This document shows positions 23,205-25,826 of a DNA stretch of 25,826 bases, piece by piece. The position numbers were made by a program, and so were the translations under genes. The notes beneath the pieces are model-generated. The model searched no databases and was not told the origin of the DNA. It worked only from the letters and a program-made list of their open reading frames with translations. The stretch is from JAXHTH01 sp034211115. Its GTDB lineage: Bacteria > Planctomycetota > Phycisphaerae > Phycisphaerales > SM1A02. The stretch's first letter is position 1. Every line of letters begins with the position of its first letter. The stretch is from the NCBI GenBank assembly GCA_034211115.1, contig JAXHTH010000251.1:1-25826 (forward strand), in the 5' to 3' direction.

Positions 23205-25826
23205 CTACGGCTCTGCCGGATGAGGTTCCCTGCACAACGATCCGATACGAGGCCAGGTGCGTTGCAGCACCCGATCCATCCACGCCTTGAGCTCGGTTTC
23301 CCGGATGGCGCCAGCAAGTTCCGGCCCGAGAACGTCCATGTAGAAGCGGCAGTGACCAATCATGTGTTGCTCGTAGTACTCAAGGTCCCAAGCGAACACC
23401 GAACCGTCACCGCCTGAAGCAACCAGTGTCTTGCCATCCGGCGTGAAGCCGACGCCCGTGGCGCTGGAGTAGCCGAACGGCTCCAGTTGCAACAGGTTGG
23501 CCCCCGTGCTCAGATCCCAGAGCTTGATGTACCCGGCATCGCTGAAAGAAGCGAGAATGCTCGGGTCGTTCGGCCGGTATGCGACTCCCCACACCGTCGA
23601 GCGCGACTCAAAGAGTTGCTGGACGCATGTGTACTCGACCAGGTCCCAGATCTGGATCTGGTGCACCCAGCATCCGATGGCAAGTTGCTTCCCGTCCGGG
23701 TGGAACGCAAATGTCCAAGGGCATACTCCGGTGTCGAGATGTGCGATGAGCTTTCCGGAGTTCTTGTAAAGTCGAACGCCACCGCGCCGATACGCCACAG
23801 CGATCGTACTTCCATCCGGACTGTACCCGACGCTGAGCGCCTCGACCCCCGTGGACGATATCGTGAGACGGACGCGGCTGCCGGGGACCTCACGCACCTG
23901 GATCGTCCCGTCGGAGCGCGTGGTCGCCATCGCGCGACCATCGGGGCTGAAGGCCAGCGAGCAGTGTGTTCCCCGGTGGTGTCCGTCGAAGCTGCTGACC
24001 TCCCGGCCGGAGGTAAGGTCATAGAGCGTCACGAGGTCTGGCCCACACGCGGCCAGATAGGCGCCGGTCGGGTCGAAGTGACACGACACTCCAGAAGACT
24101 GACGCCTGTCCAGCGTCATCAGCAGCTCGCAGGAGGCCGCGTCCCAGAGCCGAATCTGGTTTCCCTCCCCGTCGGCGGCGATGAAGCGTCCGTCAGGACT
24201 TACGGCCACCGGACCCCGTGCGTCTTCGGCGAGGCGTTGCCGCCCGCCCTTCGGGGTTACCTCGGTGATCTGAACGACATGTCTTCTGGTCGGATCACTC
24301 TCGTTGTATCTGTCGTCGCCGACAATGCGCGCCAGCCACCGGCCATCTGTACTTACACGCGCACTCCCGATGTTGAGTTGATGCCACGGCTCGCGCTCGC
24401 CCGTGATGATGTCCCAGATCTCAACGCTCCACCAACCGGCGACGATCAATCGACCATCGGGGAGAAAGTGAACTAACTTGATCGACCCGTCTTCCGGCCT
24501 GATTTCTCTCATGCGCTCGCATGTGACGGGATTCCAGATCTTGACGATTCTGTCCCGACCTCCTGAAGCCAGCATGCGCCCGTCCGGTGACAGGGCAAGT
24601 CGCGCGGTCCCACCGAGGCCATTGATCGTGCCGATGGGAGGCTCGGCGAGCTCGCGCCAAACCTTGAGGACGCCGTCCCTGGAAGCGGAAGCGAGCAGAG
24701 ACCCATCGTCGCTGAAGCGGAGCCAGCGGATCGGCGCGGTGTGTCCCTTCAGACTACCGCAGCGCCTGCCGCTGAGGAGATCCCAAATCCAGATCGTCCC
24801 GTCCTCGGCACCTGTGAGCAGGCGTTGGCCGTCCGGCGCGTAGGAAACGGATCCAAACGCGGCTTCGCCGTGCATCCGCGCGACGACCCGACGCGTCTCT
24901 ACGTCCGTGACGACGACCGCTCCATGAGCGCCAGCGGAGGCCAGGCACCGACCATCGGGACTGAACGTCAGACCGGAGCTGCTCCCCTCGTGCGTGGATA
25001 GAATCGCGGGCTCGTGACCGGGGACGGCGCTCCACAATCGCACGATTCCATCGGGCCCTCTCGTGGCGACAAACCGGCCGTCAGGGGCGATGGCCAAGGT
25101 CTGCCGCCGAGGGCCCCGGCATAGCGTGACGAGGGTGGGATTCTGATAGTACAGCTCCCACAGCGCCCAGAACGCGAGCTTCGACTCGGGATCTTGCAGG
25201 AACGCTCCCCAGAGCAGTATCTCCGCATTCAAGAAATCGCCCGTTCGACCGAGGAGTTTCGCACGCTCAATGTCGCTTCTGAGCAGCGCCTTCTGCTCCT
25301 GTTCGAGCGCCTTCTCTAGGTCGATTCGGGCCTGGCTCTCCCTGAAGGCGAGGATGGACGCCGTGACGCCGAACGCCACGAGGACGACGCAGAGCAGCAG
25401 CGCTGCCGCCGCAAGATGACGATGCCGAGCTAGGCTCTTGCGCAGCACGTAAAGCGTCGAGTCTCGTCGGGCCTCGATCGGCTCACCACGCAGATGTCGG
25501 CGGATGTCCGCGGCCAGATCCGCTGCAGACTGATATCGTCGTTCCTTGTCCTTGTCGAGTGCCTTGCCCACGATCGTCTCAATCTCGCCTCGAAACGTCC
25601 GATCGATTGACGTCAGGCGCGTGGGCTCCTCGTCGCGAATGATGCGGGCAATCTCTGGGATCGACCGGTCGCAGACCTCGTAGGGGAGCTTCCCACTCAG
25701 AAGCTCGTAGAGGATCACGCCAAGCGAGTATACGTCGGACCGCGTGTCCAGCCGCCGGGGATCACCCTCGACCTGCTCCGGGCTCATGTAGGGCACGGTC
25801 CCGACGAGCTGCCCGGCGTCCGTCGC
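23205..25826 (-). CDS. Ser/Thr protein kinase with 14 WD40-like repeats (5' end outside window)
   Basis: The gene enters from the right edge; 873 residues to the TAG stop are visible. The first visible residues are the kinase activation segment (TDAGQLVGTVPYMSPEQ), followed by DVYSLGVILYELLSGKLPYE and IVGKALDKDKERRYQSA, so the N-terminal lobe and the HRD and DFG motifs are beyond the window. A transmembrane helix (LAAAALLLCVVLVAFGVTAS) and a charged helix (LEKALEQEQKALLRSD) link to a C-terminal region with 14 WD40-type repeats ('FSPDG ... LASASRDGVLKVW' and relatives), enough for two seven-bladed propellers. The last residues (WMDRVLQRTWPRIG) follow the final blade. It is probably a membrane-anchored signalling kinase with an interaction platform. 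It has no sigma factor partner inside the window and belongs to the same broad family as the TPR kinase at 3421-6396. Confidence 0.9.
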   Translation of the reverse strand, partial: ATDAGQLVGTVPYMSPEQVEGDPRRLDTRSDVYSLGVILYELLSGKLPYEVCDRSIPEIARIIRDEEPTRLTSIDRTFRGEIETIVGKALDKDKERRYQSAADLAADIRRHLRGEPIEARRDSTLYVLRKSLARHRHLAAAALLLCVVLVAFGVTASILAFRESQARIDLEKALEQEQKALLRSDIERAKLLGRTGDFLNAEILLWGAFLQDPESKLAFWALWELYYQNPTLVTLCRGPRRQTLAIAPDGRFVATRGPDGIVRLWSAVPGHEPAILSTHEGSSSGLTFSPDGRCLASAGAHGAVVVTDVETRRVVARMHGEAAFGSVSYAPDGQRLLTGAEDGTIWIWDLLSGRRCGSLKGHTAPIRWLRFSDDGSLLASASRDGVLKVWRELAEPPIGTINGLGGTARLALSPDGRMLASGGRDRIVKIWNPVTCERMREIRPEDGSIKLVHFLPDGRLIVAGWWSVEIWDIITGEREPWHQLNIGSARVSTDGRWLARIVGDDRYNESDPTRRHVVQITEVTPKGGRQRLAEDARGPVAVSPDGRFIAADGEGNQIRLWDAASCELLMTLDRRQSSGVSCHFDPTGAYLAACGPDLVTLYDLTSGREVSSFDGHHRGTHCSLAFSPDGRAMATTRSDGTIQVREVPGSRVRLTISSTGVEALSVGYSPDGSTIAVAYRRGGVRLYKNSGKLIAHLDTGVCPWTFAFHPDGKQLAIGCWVHQIQIWDLVEYTCVQQLFESRSTVWGVAYRPNDPSILASFSDAGYIKLWDLSTGANLLQLEPFGYSSATGVGFTPDGKTLVASGGDGSVFAWDLEYYEQHMIGHCRFYMDVLGPELAGAIRETELKAWMDRVLQRTWPRIGSLCREPHPAEP

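Overview
The window looks like chromosomal DNA of a GC-rich planctomycete, most likely class Phycisphaerae. The main sign is a recurring C-terminal module of the 'D-x-D-G-D-G ... DLLxLLGxWGECP' kind (planctomycetal GC-type dockerin-like domain), present in eight genes. Other signs are 'DCNGNGVEDGEDIA...'-type calcium-loop motifs, GEVED domains, and an ECF sigma factor (TIGR02999-like) coupled to a Ser/Thr kinase. This assignment is inference from protein style; no rRNA or other marker gene is present.

Layout. (1) 1-2027, plus strand: the last 27 codons of a dockerin-type secreted protein, then a complete secreted M14 zinc carboxypeptidase with a dockerin-rich tail. (2) 2073-2440: a conserved 3'-end hairpin, a minus-strand terminator, the 3' half of a tRNA-Cys gene, and a short plus-strand reading frame that appears to have lost its beginning. 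(3) 2513-6971, minus strand: a small zinc-ribbon/two-helix membrane protein, a truncated relic of a kinase N-terminus, a 991-residue Ser/Thr kinase with kinesin-light-chain-type TPRs, and the ECF sigma factor gene 5 nt upstream of the kinase. (4) 7262-12866, plus strand: two tandem paralogues, each with a seven-repeat FG-GAP region, a HAF-like second half and a dockerin tail; each has its own terminator, and both share a leader element exactly 120 nt before the start codon. (5) 13136-22770, plus strand: four closely spaced secreted-protein genes. These are two beta-helix proteins, a C39-like papain-fold candidate, and an Asp-box propeller with three GEVED domains. They probably form one operon running from a good sigma-70-like promoter at 12991-13018 to a tandem pair of hairpins at 22775-22835. 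(6) 22808-23191: a second copy of the hairpin / tRNA-Cys half / remnant-ORF block, 20.7 kb from the first and in the same orientation. (7) 23205-25826, minus strand: a Ser/Thr kinase with 14 WD40-like repeats, cut by the window edge.

How the genes may work together (inference). The plus-strand genes encode exported proteins sharing one Ca-binding C-terminal module, so they probably use one anchoring or sorting route. No cohesin, sortase or sorting protease is visible here. The minus-strand sigma/kinase pair and the WD40 kinase are cytoplasmic/membrane signalling genes of families typical of Planctomycetes, and nothing in the sequence ties them to the secreted set. The features most worth a second look are the duplicated tRNA-Cys-half/remnant-ORF blocks bracketing 20.7 kb, the sequence-conserved 3'-end hairpin family, and evidence of recent sequence exchange between dockerin genes.
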